Positions 26,640 to 37,500 of a DNA stretch of 64,000 bases are shown piece by piece. Position numbers and translations under genes: made by a program. Source of the stretch: Aureococcus anophagefferens (Eukaryota; Sar; Pelagophyceae; Pelagomonadales; Pelagomonadaceae); contig NW_008705562.1 in the NCBI RefSeq assembly GCF_000186865.1, positions 1,539,372 through 1,603,371 of the forward strand, given 5' to 3'. The first letter of the stretch is position 1, and every line of letters starts with the position of its first letter. A model generated the notes under the pieces. That model was given only the letters and a program-made list of their open reading frames with translations. It made no database searches and was not told where the DNA came from.

Positions 26640-28685
26640 CTAGGACCGCTCGTCGATGAACTTCGAGTAGCGGTGGGAGTAGGTCCGCCGGTAGCCCTCG
26701 CCGACGTAGCGCCGGCTGAGGTCGCGCTCCGTGGGCCAGTAGTCGCGGCAGGGCGCCGCCGGCGGCGCGACGGTCTTCGCGATGGCGAGCGTCTCGCTGT
26801 GGAGCTTGTCCGCGAAGCCGTCGAGGTCGTGGTCGACGTCCGCGAAGTTGAAGGGGTTCTCGATCTCGATGGCGATCTGCATGACGCCGTAGTAGAAGAA
26901 GGCCGTCACGATGCTCGGCAGGATGCCGCTCATGGAGTACCAGTGGAGCCGCTTCTCCGTCCGCGCCCAGTACGCGACGGGCACCTGGGCAGGAAAAGGG
27001 TGCGAAATTCCCAACTTCAAAGGCTCCTATCTCGGCTGTTTTCCGCTCGTTTCGGCTGATTTTTGGACGAGCGATCATCTCTCGGAGCGCTCTCGAAGCG
27101 TGGGTGCTGTTTCCGAAACGCGCGCGCGCGAAACACTCACGTTGATGCGACGTTGAATCACCCTTTTCCTGCCCTGACGGGCACCGAGTAGACGAAGATG
27201 AAGAGGAGCACGCCGAGGATGAGCGTGTAGGTGAAGGGCAGGGGCGTGTCGACGATGCGCTGGCAGCTCTTGAAGGCGTCTAAAAGCTCCTGGATGTTGC
27301 GCGTCGAGCATTCCGTGAACGCGCGGTCCTGCGCGAGCGACGGCGCGAGGCGCTGGAGCGCGTCCATGAGCGAGTGCGACGCGAGCATGACGCGCGCGCC
27401 CGACGACACGGTGCCGTAGGTCGCGACCTCGCGGGGCGTCAGCATGTCCACGAGCCGCGGCCGCGACGGGTCCAGGATCCACGTCCGCTTGTTGTAGGGC
27501 ACCTCGTGGAGCGCGCACTCGGGCACGAAGCCGCAGCGCTTCTCCCGCAGGTCCTGGCGCAGCACGCCCAGGAGCACGTTCGCCTGGCGCCGCACGCGCT
27601 CCCGCAGCTCGTGGACGACCTCGGCCTCGTGGGCCCGCTCGCGGAGCTCCGCCGCGGGCTGGTACCGCGCGTTGAGGTGGCCGGACGCGTCCTCGTGGAA
27701 CGCGAGGAACGCGTGCGCGTTCATGATGATCTGGCGCACCTGGTTCGTGACGACGCCGTAGGCCTTCTTGCCCTCGTAGTAGCGCTCGTAGGCGCTGTTC
27801 GTCCGGAAGACTAATAGTAAACTGAGCACGGCGCCGACGAGGCCCTGCGTGATGTCGAACTGCGACGACGGCATGGACTTGACGCCGAGGTGGTCCAGGA
27901 GGTTGATCACGAGGTTGACGAAGACGAGGGTCACCAGGTTGGGCCAGAGCTGCTGGACGAAGCGCCCCACGAGGTGCGTCCGCGTGAAGATGGCGATGAA
28001 CCACCACCGGTTGTCGTAGAGCTCCATGTAGGGCTTCGGCAGCTTCTTCGGGTACTCGTGCTCCGCGGGGCAGTCGAACTTGAAGGGGAACGCGCCGACG
28101 TCGTCGAGGTTCGGCGGCGCGCGCGCCGGGTCGTGCGCCGCCTCGCGCCTACCGGCATTTTTTCAGGTCGACGGCTCGAGAATTTTTCCCAGTCGACATC
28201 TCTCGAAGACCGTCGCGTCTCTCTTTAGTCCCGTCGGGGCGGACGCCGTCGCCGCGCATGGTCTTGTCGAGCCAGTCGTAGCACTCGTCCAGGCTGCAGA
28301 GCAGCTCGACGCACGCCTTCTCGCGCGCCGCCTTGTCCTTGTGGAGCTCGTTGATCGTGATGTCCATGAACCGCTTCGCGCCGGCGAACTTGTCGTTGAT
28401 CTTTTCCTTCAGGGCCGAGCGCTCGCCCTTGCGGAACGGGTGGAAGGACCGCGGCGTGAACGGGGGCGTCAGCGTCAGGGAATTCGATCGCTGATGCTTG
28501 AGGGGCACGACCGTGTGTTCCGGCGTCTCCCCGAAGGCCTCGTCGACGACGCCGATGTCCTCGACGCCGCGGGCCGTCGGGCTGCCCGACTCCGCGTCGG
28601 CGAACGCGGTCGCGCCGGCGAGGCAGCCCTCCATGGTCGAGAATCCGGGCACCGGGCTTCGGCTCGCGGATTCGGTGGGCAACAT
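26640..28685 (-). CDS. Bestrophin-family anion channel
   Basis: The bestrophin core is clear: DNRWWFIAIFTRTHLVGRF, LVTLVFVNLVINLLDHLGV, LLLVFRTNSAYERYYEGKKA and a terminal VDTPLPFTYTLILGVLLFI. It joins, after introner B, to WARTEKRLHWYSMSGILPSI and EIENPFNFADVDHDLDGFAD, the family's pore and the conserved Asp cluster that binds Ca2+. Exons 28148-27185 and 26984-26640 are solid. A 5' exon at 28685-28198 (starting MLPTESASRSPVPGFSTMEG) is proposed. A 49-nt GT-AG intron (28149-28197) would join it in frame, giving about 598 residues; without it the protein starts at ATG 28027. In stramenopiles bestrophins can be HCO3-/Cl- channels of thylakoid or plasma membrane. The N-terminal exon might instead be a separate small gene. 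Confidence 0.75.
26985..27176 (-). mobile_element. Introner B (family 1), intron of the bestrophin gene
   Basis: A 192-bp element flanked by GTGCCCGT (gene sense; copies at 27177-27184 and 26977-26984). Predicted intron 26985-27184: GT of the duplication, AG of the element end, phase 0, restoring YSVPVAYWARTE. The core is inverted relative to copies A, C, F and G in their genes. The terminal repeat reads CAGGGCAGGAAAAGG. Confidence 0.93.
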
Positions 28686-28828
28686 CACAATGTAGAGGTC
28701 GGACTTTGCGAGCTTCACATGTTGACTCAGCTCCACGTCGAGGATCCGCTCTGTCGCCCAGCCCCCGCGCGCTGCTCGAAGCCGACGTTCCGAGCCGATC
28801 TCCAGGTTCCCAATCCACACTAGACACC

Positions 28829-29848
28829 ATGGCTCCGCGCGCCGCGGCCCTCCTCTGCGGCGTCGCGGCGGTCTTCGGCGGCGACCCGACGAAGCCCCAC
28901 TTCCACGGCCCGACGCGGACGCCCTTCGATCCGAAGGACGACATCGCGCCGCCGCTGAAATCCGCGGACCTCGCGAAGCTCGCCGACGGCGAGATCATCA
29001 CGGTGCAGTCGAGCGACGCCACCAGCGGCGGCGGCTGCGCCGTCGAGGACATCCGCGCGCCGCCGGACGTCGTCTGGTCTCAGCTCCTGACGTTCGAGAC
29101 GTACCCGGACAAGGTGCCCAAGGTGCGCGAGTGCGCCAACTACGAGGTCACGAAGTCGAGCGACGAGGAGGTCATGAAGACGCGCTACGGCGTCAAGGTC
29201 GTCCCGGGCCTCAGCATGGAGTACTACCTCCGCCACGTCTTCCACCCGCGAAAGAACGCGCTGACCTGGACTTTGGACTACGAGAAGCAGAGCGACATCG
29301 ACGACTGCCACGGCATCTGGCGCGTCGTGCCCCACCCGGAGCGGCCCGAGTGGTCGCGCGTCGAGTACGCGGCGGACCTCAAGCTCCGGGGCGGCTGCCC
29401 GCAGTTCGTCATCGACATCCTCACGAAGAAGGCCCTCGTCGACGCCTGCACGTGGCTCAAGGTCGAGTCCGAGAAGCAGTACGCCGGCGAGGTCGCGTCG
29501 GGCCGCGGCGCGGCGCCGTCGGGGCCCGGCGGGTTCCCGAAGGTCCTCGTCGACGCGCCGCGCCGGCTCTTCGACAACGCGGGCGAGGTCATCGACGACG
29601 TGCTCGGCGACATCGAGCAGGGCGTCGTCGACCTCGGCAACAGCGCCCTCAAGTCCGCGACGGACGCCCTGTCCATGATCCCGGGCTTCCGCGAGCGCGT
29701 CTCGGCGCCGCTCCGCGACCTCACGCGCGCCTACAACGACGTCCCGGGCCCGGACCCCGTCGCCGTCCCCGTTGCCCAGTTCGCGCCCAAGGGCCGGCGC
29801 TGGCTCCGAAAAAGCAGGCCAGCGGACGACGACGCCAGCGCCGCCTGA
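28829..29848 (+). CDS. START/polyketide-cyclase-like (SRPBCC) protein, secreted or plastid-targeted
   Basis: A 339-residue protein with an N-terminal signal sequence (MAPRAAALLCGVAAVFGG). Residues ~60-225 form a helix-grip fold typical of START/SRPBCC lipid-binding proteins: VEDIRAPPDVVWSQLLTFET, YPDKVPKVRECANYEV, then strands KTRYGVKVVPGLSMEYYLRH, NALTWTLDYEKQSDIDDC, GIWRVVPHP and a long C-terminal helix LTKKALVDACTWLKVESEK. These proteins hold lipids or sterols in a central cavity. The tail of about 100 residues contains a helical stretch (DVLGDIEQGVVDLGNSALKS) and a basic end. It is divergent from the bestrophin gene, 143 bp away. Ligand unknown. Confidence 0.78.
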   Translation: MAPRAAALLCGVAAVFGGDPTKPHFHGPTRTPFDPKDDIAPPLKSADLAKLADGEIITVQSSDATSGGGCAVEDIRAPPDVVWSQLLTFETYPDKVPKVRECANYEVTKSSDEEVMKTRYGVKVVPGLSMEYYLRHVFHPRKNALTWTLDYEKQSDIDDCHGIWRVVPHPERPEWSRVEYAADLKLRGGCPQFVIDILTKKALVDACTWLKVESEKQYAGEVASGRGAAPSGPGGFPKVLVDAPRRLFDNAGEVIDDVLGDIEQGVVDLGNSALKSATDALSMIPGFRERVSAPLRDLTRAYNDVPGPDPVAVPVAQFAPKGRRWLRKSRPADDDASAA

Positions 29849-30079
29849 GCGGGCGCGCGGGCCCCGCACGGGCCCGCGCCCCCCGGGCCGACGCGCCCCC
29901 CTTCCTGATCATAGCCACTTTTTTTGTGTAGCTGATGGGCGCTCGGCGTGGCGAAGTCCGGGCCGTCTTCGCACGCGGGGATGCGTTGGGCGAGCGACGG
30001 GCGTCGTGAGGGCGAGGGCGACGATGAGTTGTGGAAGGAGGCGAGTCGCGGGTCGATCGCGAGGCCCTGGTTCCGCAGA

Positions 30080-30672
30080 CTAGGCGATGAGCCAGGCGGC
30101 CACCGCCGCGACCACGCCGCCGAGGCACGCACGCGCCGATTCGGCGCCGTCAGCCTCGTCGCAGTTGAGGGTGGAGTTCCAGGCCATGGCGTTTCCACCG
30201 TTCTTAATGTAGCAGACGGCGGGACCTTGGCCCGTGCCAGAGACGACGGCCAGATTCGATGTCTGGTAATGGTTCGTCCCTTCGGCATTGACCGCGACGC
30301 AATCCTCGTCAAGGGCGCACACTTCGAGGGCACAATCCACCACCGTCTGCGCCATTTCCTCCTCGGTGTCGTCCACGTCCGTCAAGGCCGCGTTCGCGCA
30401 ATCGCCCACGAAGCAATCGAAGCCCGTTCTCTCCGCGTCAGAAGAACACGAATCGAGGCGCCGCCGATGAGTGATGTCCAGCGACTGGCGCATTTTTCCA
30501 TCGGCGACAAGGGCGCGGCGGCGATCAGCCGCACCCTCGATATCAACGGGCGGCTGCGCCCCCTGAACCACCTCGCGCACACGGGCGTCGGACCCGTGGC
30601 GGCCATGGTCATCGCCGAGGGCTTGCAGGCGGCTCCAAAGCAAAGGGCAACGATGGCGAGTGCGCGCACCAT
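30080..30672 (-). CDS. Small cysteine-rich secreted protein, PAN/apple-like, probable GPI anchor
   Basis: Two frames must be joined. The 5' part (ATG 30672, MVRALAIVALCFGAACKPS) is a signal peptide. The 3' part has a cysteine-rich segment (CSSDAERTGFDCFVGDCANA, then DCALEVCALDEDCVAVNAEG) and CYIKNG, with spacing like a PAN/apple domain. It ends in a hydrophobic tail (ACLGGVVAAVAAWLIA) that resembles a GPI-attachment signal. The switch of frame implies an intron or an indel between about 30450 and 30640, which I could not place. The protein would be surface-anchored. Start, intron and function are uncertain. Confidence 0.5.
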
Positions 30673-30809
30673 GATGGAGTTTACACAATAATGCTCCACT
30701 GCTCGACAATGGATTGCTTTGCGGAGACGCGATGTGGCTAGATATGTCCGAGGCATCGTGTCGTCAATGACGATGTTGATCCCGCTGTATTCCTCAAGCG
30801 CTGACGACG

Positions 30810-32366
30810 ATGCTGCCGAAGAACTTCCGAATGGCTCCAATCTCCGCCCTCCTCGCGGTCGGCGCCGCGGCGCAGTACGTCGGCCAGGGCGGCGACGGCA
30901 ACCCGCACAACTGGGACCGCCGGCGCCGCTGCGACCACTCCCAGTACAGCCCCACGTGCGGGCCCTGCGAGGGCTACGGGGGCATCCCCTACGGGGACGA
31001 GAACGACGAGATCACGCTGACGTCCTGCGAGGTCGTCGCGAACAAGAGCGACGTCGACCCGGCGACGCTGGCGGCGCCCGTCTGGGGCCGCAGCTGGGTC
31101 AGCGGCACCTACTTCGAGGTCCTCATCGGCCCGAAGCTCGACCCGTTCTGCTTCTCGGTGATCCCGTCCAACAGCAGCGAGGGCGGCCTCTGCTACCGCG
31201 CGGACTACGGGTCCCAATGGTACGACATGACGGTCGCCGGGCCCCACGCGCTCAAGTACGACCTCAACTCGCAGACGTCCGTCGGCAACATCACGTCGAC
31301 CGTGCTCCACCAGCAGACGAACTTCTGGATCACGAACCACTTCCCCTGGTACGCGTCGGGGCTGCACCAGTGCGTCTGCACGAAGGTCCGCGAGGGCGGC
31401 GCGACGTCGGACAACTTCTACTATCCCATCCAATACAACTGGACCGACAACCTCTTCTACGTCGGCCGCGAGCGCGTCGGCGTCGAGTACACGGGCACGA
31501 CGCAGGTCTTAGATCACTGGGCCTTCGGCCCCCACCACGTCTGGACGCGGCCGGAGAACGGGTCCATGATCCGCATGTGGCAGCCCTACAACGGCCTCCA
31601 AATCTTTCCCGCGGGCACGGACCCGGCGGAGACGCCGCCCGGCACGTTCGACGACATCCCGCCCCAGCTCTGCAAGGGCGGCTGGCCCACCTCCGGCGGC
31701 GCGGCCTTCCGCGTCCACTGCGACGACGACGGCTACTACACGAACGCGTCCGCGTCGCTCGCGGCGTCGCGAGGCGTCGAGGCCGCCTTCCGCGCCGCGC
31801 TCGCGGACCGGAACGCGACCGCGCTCTCCGACGCCGAGCTCGGCCGCGCCGCGGGCATGCCCGGCGCGGCCTACCGGGGCGCCGACTTCGGCGCCATGTC
31901 CGCGACGCTCAACGGCCACCTCGCGCGCGCCGAGGCCGCGGGCGGCGCCGCGACGCGCGCCTGCGAGGACTGGACCGCCGGCGAGCTCCAGCAGCTCCTC
32001 GCCGTCCTCCACGTCCTCCGCGACGACGCGCTCGACGCCGTCTACCGGGCGAACGGCGACCCGCGCGCGCGGCGCCACGCCGACGCCGACGACCTCCAGC
32101 GGGAGTGGGCCCGGACGAACGCGCTCGCGGAGGGCGCCGCGCGCGCCGCCGCGGGCGCCCGCCGCGACGGCTACTGCCACGAGGCCGTGATGATGTGGGT
32201 CCACCACGTCTCCGAGGACGCCAAGGCCCTCCTCGCCGCGTCGTCGATGGTCATCCCGCTCCTCAGCGCGACCCGCCACGACTGCGGCGCCTTCTCCGCG
32301 CCCGAGCTCTGCGACGTCTACGAGGAGCAGGTCACCTGCGCCGACTGCCACACGCAGTCGCCCTGA
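30810..32366 (+). CDS. Unrecognised secreted cysteine-rich glycoprotein
   Basis: A 518-residue protein with a signal peptide (MAPISALLAVGAAAQYV, cleavage likely near residue 23 from the ATG at 30810). Many cysteines are arranged in pairs (CDHSQYSPTCGPCEGYGG, CVCTKV, YCHEAV, CDVYEEQVTCADCHT). There are numerous N-x-S/T sequons (NKSD, NSSE, NITST, NWTD, NGS, NASAS, NATAL). Residues 60-260 look beta-rich (WGRSWVSGTYFEVLIGPKLD). The C-terminal ~200 residues are helical and Ala/Arg-rich. No catalytic motif or family is recognised. It lies just upstream of a cysteine protease gene with 130 bp between them on the same strand. Confidence 0.7.
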   Translation: MLPKNFRMAPISALLAVGAAAQYVGQGGDGNPHNWDRRRRCDHSQYSPTCGPCEGYGGIPYGDENDEITLTSCEVVANKSDVDPATLAAPVWGRSWVSGTYFEVLIGPKLDPFCFSVIPSNSSEGGLCYRADYGSQWYDMTVAGPHALKYDLNSQTSVGNITSTVLHQQTNFWITNHFPWYASGLHQCVCTKVREGGATSDNFYYPIQYNWTDNLFYVGRERVGVEYTGTTQVLDHWAFGPHHVWTRPENGSMIRMWQPYNGLQIFPAGTDPAETPPGTFDDIPPQLCKGGWPTSGGAAFRVHCDDDGYYTNASASLAASRGVEAAFRAALADRNATALSDAELGRAAGMPGAAYRGADFGAMSATLNGHLARAEAAGGAATRACEDWTAGELQQLLAVLHVLRDDALDAVYRANGDPRARRHADADDLQREWARTNALAEGAARAAAGARRDGYCHEAVMMWVHHVSEDAKALLAASSMVIPLLSATRHDCGAFSAPELCDVYEEQVTCADCHTQSP

Positions 32367-32496
32367 CGCCGCGCGCCGCGAGTGTCCATAGTCCGAGCCA
32401 ATCGGAGGCTCAAGTGCGTTTGAAAACTAGCGCGTCGTTCTCGCTGCCATCCATCAATCCGACTCGCTGCCAGACTCGCTGCCAAGCCTTCCAACC

Positions 32497-33757
32497 ATGT
32501 TCAAGCTCGCCGCCGCCACGATCCTCGCCGTCGCCCTCGCCCAGGACGCGGACTGGGAGACCTTCAAGGCCCAGCATGCACCCGGCGCCCGAACACGGGC
32601 TGCCCCGGGGGCTGCCCCGCGACCTCCCACCCCCCACGCAGGTACAAGAAGACCTACGAGGACGCCGACGACGAGGCGGCGCGCCACGCCCTCTTCACCA
32701 CGGCCCAGGCGCGCGTCGCCGAGCTCAACAAGCTCAACGGCAAGGCGGGCCCGGCCTTCGGCATCAACTGGATGTCGGACCGCTACGAGCACGAGCAGTA
32801 CGCCAAGGGCCTGCTCAAGCCCAAGGACTTCAACGCCACGGCCGAGGTGCGCGCCTACAAGGGCCGCTCCGGCGCCAAGAAGTCCGTCAACTGGCGCTAC
32901 ACGGAGGCCGTGACGCCCATCAAGAACCAGGGCCAGTGCGGCGCGTCTCCGGCGTCGACGCTTTCCGCGCGCGGACCGCCCGAAACCGAAACGTCCTAGG
33001 CTCCTGCTGGGCGTTCTCCGCGACGGAGGCCATCGAGTCGCAGCTCGTGCTCGCGTCCGGCGGCAAGCTCACGATCGACCTCAGCCCGCAGCACATCACG
33101 TCGTGCACGCCGTCCACGGGCACCTACGGCTGCCTCGGCTGCAACGGCGGCTTCACGGAGGGCGCCTACGAGTACATCAAGACCGTCGCGGGCCTCGCCA
33201 ACTCCTTCTACATCCCCTACGCGCAGTCGCTCACGGCGTCGTCGACGACGGAGGCGTGCCCGACGGACCTCGTCGAGCAGATCGACGGCCCCGACCAGAC
33301 CCTCTCCGGCGGCTTCGCCGCCGTCGCCGACTACCACTACGCGACGAAGCCCTGCACGTCCGGCGCCTGCGAGGACCAGGACCTCGACGCGCTCGCCGCG
33401 GCGCTCGAGGAGACGCCCGTGTCCATCTGCGTCAACGCGGGCGCCTGGAACGACTACACGGGCGGCGTCATGACGTCGGCGGCCTGCGGCCCCATGGGCG
33501 CCGAGTACCAGGACCACTGCGTCATGGCCACGGGCTTCAACGTCACCGCGCCGACGCCCTACTGGATTGTGCGCAACTCGTGGTCGTCGACGTGGGGCGA
33601 GCAGGGCTACATCTACCTCGAGATGGCCAAGAACACGTGCGGCCTCGCCGACGACGCCACGATCCCCGAGGTCAAGCTCGACATGACCGACGCCGAGCTC
33701 GCCGAGGCCGCGGTCCGCCGCGAGCTCATGTACCAGCGCGCGACGATCGCGCTCTGA
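32497..33757 (+). CDS. Papain-family (C1A) cysteine protease with I29 propeptide
   Basis: Three exons (32497-32573, 32642-32940, 33000-33757) total 1,134 nt and encode 377 residues. The signal peptide MFKLAAATILAVALAQ is followed by an I29 inhibitor propeptide (WETFKAQYKKTYEDADDEAA, recovered only after splicing, then NKLNG...GINWMSDR). The mature enzyme includes TPIKNQGQCGSCWAFSA, with the oxyanion Gln and catalytic Cys. Catalytic His lies in YQDHCVMATGF and Asn in WIVRNSWSSTWGEQGY. Both introns are GC-AG: 32574-32641 (68 nt) joins FKAQ to YKKTY, and 32941-32999 (59 nt) joins QCG to SCWAF. The second intron splits the active-site motif. It is a secretory or vacuolar endopeptidase. Confidence 0.92.
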
Positions 33758-33931
33758 GCGCCGCCGCCCCGCCGCGGGCCTTCGCGCGACGCCGCCATCC
33801 CGTGCACCCGCCAGCAGCCAGACTGCACTTCTCCGCGCGAGCTCTCCGACGGGCCGCCCCTCGTCACGTAAACGAGCTTAGCTGAAGCCGTCGTTGAAAT
33901 GATTGTTGAGTGACTCGTCGTGGTGACGACG

Positions 33932-34495
33932 ATGGACGCAGCCCATCATGGGCGCGAGCTCTCGACGAGCGGCATCGAGGACATCGACGGCGCCATCGCC
34001 ATCGCCGTGCTCGTGGGCATGATCTTTCTCGGCGTCGTCGGCGGCTTCTACGTCATCCAGAGCAAGTACATGCCGGAGTCGCTGCCCAAGAGCCAGGTCG
34101 TGCTCAACGTTTTGACGCTGACGGTGGGCCTCGCCTACTTCTTCTGGGCGCTGATCCACACGCTCGCCGGCTCCTTCGACGGCGGCGTGCTGAGCTTCCC
34201 CGTGGCCGTCGCCGCGTCGCTCTACGGCGCGGGCGTCTGCGTGCTGTGCTGCGCGTTCCAGGCCAAGTTCTACCGCGTGCTGGCCTTCTGCGGCTTCGGC
34301 GCCGTGCTGCTCAACTACGGCATCATCGCGTTGATCGTCGAGACCGACGACGGCTGGACCATGCTCATCTACCTCATCGCGGGCATGGCCTTCTGGCTCA
34401 CAGCGCTCGTCGCGGCCTTCGTCGTCACGCACGTCGCGCCGACGGGCGACGAGACGGCGGCCTACGCGAAGATCCCCGGCGAGGACGTCGTCTAA
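33932..34495 (+). CDS. Small multi-pass membrane protein, unrecognised
   Basis: A 187-residue protein with about five hydrophobic helices: AIAIAVLVGMIFLGVVGGFY, VLNVLTLTVGLAYFFWALIH, AVAASLYGAGVCVLCCAF, VLAFCGFGAVLLNYGIIALI and MLIYLIAGMAFWLTALVAAF. The short tail ends KIPGEDVV. I see no transporter signature. The start is the ATG at 33932; the in-frame codons before it are GTG. It lies between the protease and the ABC transporter genes, convergent with the latter (44 bp). Function unknown. Confidence 0.68.
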   Translation: MDAAHHGRELSTSGIEDIDGAIAIAVLVGMIFLGVVGGFYVIQSKYMPESLPKSQVVLNVLTLTVGLAYFFWALIHTLAGSFDGGVLSFPVAVAASLYGAGVCVLCCAFQAKFYRVLAFCGFGAVLLNYGIIALIVETDDGWTMLIYLIAGMAFWLTALVAAFVVTHVAPTGDETAAYAKIPGEDVV

Positions 34496-34538
34496 CGATA
34501 GGCATCGAAATATAAAAAAGGGAGGAAGAGGAGGGCGC

Positions 34539-37500
34539 CTAGGCCGTCGCCATGGCCGCGTCCGCGTTCTTCTTGATGCAGCAGCAGCAGCCGCAGCAGC
34601 CCGTGCACGCGGCGACGAGCGCGACGAAGAAGGGGATGCCGTTGAGGTAGACGGCGTCGACGGAGCAGGGGCTCTGGGCGCCCTTCTCGTGGTGGCAGCC
34701 GCGCGCGGCGCGCGCGTCGTCGCCGTAGTCGCGGTTGTCGTCGTCGTACGACGCGCCGCCCATGAGGCCCGACATGGAGAAGAAGAGGGCCAGCGCCGCG
34801 AAGGAGCAGAGCACGGCGAGGCACTTGTGGGCCCGGCGGTCGAGGCCGAAGCAGCACCGCGTGAGCGCCGCGCCGGGCGCGTCGTCGCCGTCGCCGCCGC
34901 CGTCGGCGGCCGGGTGGCAGACGGGCGCGGCCTCCTCGTCGACGACGACGCGCACCTTCGTCGCGTCGGCCGACGCGACGACGGCGAGGAAGACGTCCTC
35001 GAGCTTGGGCTGCTCGAGGCTGAAGTCCGCGACGCCCAGCGCCTTCAACCGCCCGCCGTCCGCCAAATCGTTCTCGAGCGCGCGGAACGTCGCGCCGACG
35101 CGGCCGTCGACGTCGGGCACGTCGAGCTCCAGCACCCGCTTCTTGCGGTCCGCCCGCGGCGCCGCGCCCGGCACGAGGTCGAGCACGCGGCGCTTCGCGG
35201 CCGCGGCGTCGTCCGGCGACAGCTCGCCCCCCGTCCGGAGGCTCAGCGTCCACGCGGCGCCGAACTTGGCCTTGAGGCTCAGGGGCGTGCCCAAGGCCCG
35301 CAGCTGGCCGTGGGCCATGATGGCGACGCGCGTGCACAGCGCCTCGGCCTCCTCCATGGAGTGCGTCGTGAGCACGACGGCGCGGCCGACCATCGCGCGC
35401 CGCAGCACCGTCCACAGGCGGCGCCGCGAGACGGGGTCGAGCCCCGCCGACGGCTCGTCCAGCAACACCACGTCCGGGTCGCCGACGAGGGCGCAGGCGA
35501 CGCACAGCTTCCGCTTCATGCCGCCGCTCAGGCGGCTCGCGAGGCGGTCGGGCACGTGCGCGAGCTCGACGTCGTCCAAAAACGCGTCCACGACGGCTTT
35601 CCGCGCGGCGCCGCTCGCGACGCTCTGGCGCGCCGTGCGCAGGTCGAGGAACAGGTCCAGGTGCTCGCGGCAGGACAGCTTGTCGTAGAGCGTGTCCGTC
35701 TGCGTGACGACGCCGAGATGCGCCGCCGCGGCCCGGAAGTCGTCGAGGATGGACCGCCCGCAGACCCAGGCGTCGCCCGCCGTCGGGAAGGCCGCGCGCA
35801 TGACCACGGCGATGGCCGACGTCTTGCCCGCGCCGTTGGCGCCCAGCAGGCCGAAGATCTCGCCCGCGTCCACCCGCAGGCTCAGGTTCTCGACGGCGAC
35901 GGTTTCGCGCTTTTTTCGCGCGTCGCCGTAGACCTTGCGCACGCCCCGCAGCGTCAACGCGTGGTCGCCCCGCGCCGCGGCGAGCGCGCCGGCCCGCTCG
36001 AAGCGCACGTCGCCGTCGAGGGCCTCCGCGTCCTCGTCGTCCAACCGCTCGTCGACGAACGGCACCGCGAGCGCCGCCGCGCGGTCGTCGAGGCGGTAGG
36101 CGACGTAGAGGAAGAGGACCATCTCGACGATCGCAATCACAAAAGTCGCGACGCGCGGCGGGTAGCCGTCGGCGAACTGCGCGAGCTTCGTGGACACGCG
36201 GGCCATCTCGAGGACGAAGCCGCCGTGCGGGCAGCAGAGCGCCGCGCCCCAGAACAGCACGCCCAGGAACGCGTCCTTCGAGAGGTGGATGACGTCGGCG
36301 CCCTGCTCGCCCAGCGTCAGGTTCACGAGCGCCAGCGCCGACGCGGGCGCGAAGAGGAGCCCGAGCACGAGCATCGGCCCGAGGACGACGGCCGTCCGCG
36401 GGCCGCCGCTGCCGAAGGACGCCGCGTAGGAGAAGGCCGACGCCTGGGCCAGGAAGAGGATGGGGTAGACCCAGGTCTCGACCTTGAGCCACTTGTGGAG
36501 GCCGTCCTTGTGGCCCGCGCCCGGCCCGTCGACGTCGAACGCCAGCGCCGCGTCGTCGTCGAGGTGGTGGCCCACCTCGTCCAGCACGGCGCCGAGGGTC
36601 GGGTCGTCGTACTTGCGAACCACCGCGTCCAACACGGCGTGGACGAGCGCGTCGTCGCCGAGCCACGCGTCGTCGTCGACGTGCACGGCGTCGTCGACGA
36701 GGCTCCGCCGGAGACTTTCGGGCACGCGGGGCGCCGCCTCCGCGGCGCCCATCATGAGCACGGCCTCCGGCGTCGCGGCGACGGCGGCGCTCACGTGCTC
36801 GTCGAGCGTGTAGCGCAGGCTGAAGGCCGAGGGCTTCGCCGGCGCGGACCCGCCCCAGACCGCGGCGCCCGTCGCGACGGTCGAGAAGCAGAGGCCGACG
36901 ACGACGAGGAGCGCCAGGTCCCCTAAGAGCGTGCCGGCCCAGTAGGCGCGCGCGTCGCAGCCCGCCACGGTCAGCACGTTGCGCAGCTTCGACGACCGCT
37001 CGCCCGCGACGTGCTCGGAGAGGAGGCCGACCATGGGCACGAAGCCGAGCATGCAGAAGACGCAGGTCGTCATGTTCGCGGCGAAGGTGCCCCTCGGGCC
37101 GAACTTGTCCGTCGCGTTGCAGGAAAAGGCGGCGACGGCGGCGCCCACGGGCAGCGCGACGAGGAGCAGCGTGCGGAACGGGTCGTGCGCGGCGACGCGG
37201 AGCCGCTTCCGCACCATGGCCGCCGTCTGCCGCGCGACGACGCGGCAGGACCCGTCGCCCCCGGCGGCCGCCGGCGGCGGCGCGGCGGACGACGCGCGCG
37301 CCGGCGCCGCGGGCGCGGGGCCCGCGGCGCGGTCGCGCTCCGCGTCGTCGCCGACGCGGAGGAACACGTCCTCCATGTCCGTGTCCGAGACGCCGATGCG
37401 CAGGGCCGCGTCGCTGGACTCGAGGGCCTCGAGGCAGTCCGCGAGGCCCCGGTCCCGGGGCACGGCGAACTCGAGCTTGGGCGCCGTCCGGCTGATGACC

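Noticed and set aside
29948..30691. Plus-strand 247-codon frame opposite the Cys-rich secreted protein
   Set aside because: No domain or signal. The minus strand has a signal peptide, ordered cysteines and a GPI-like tail.
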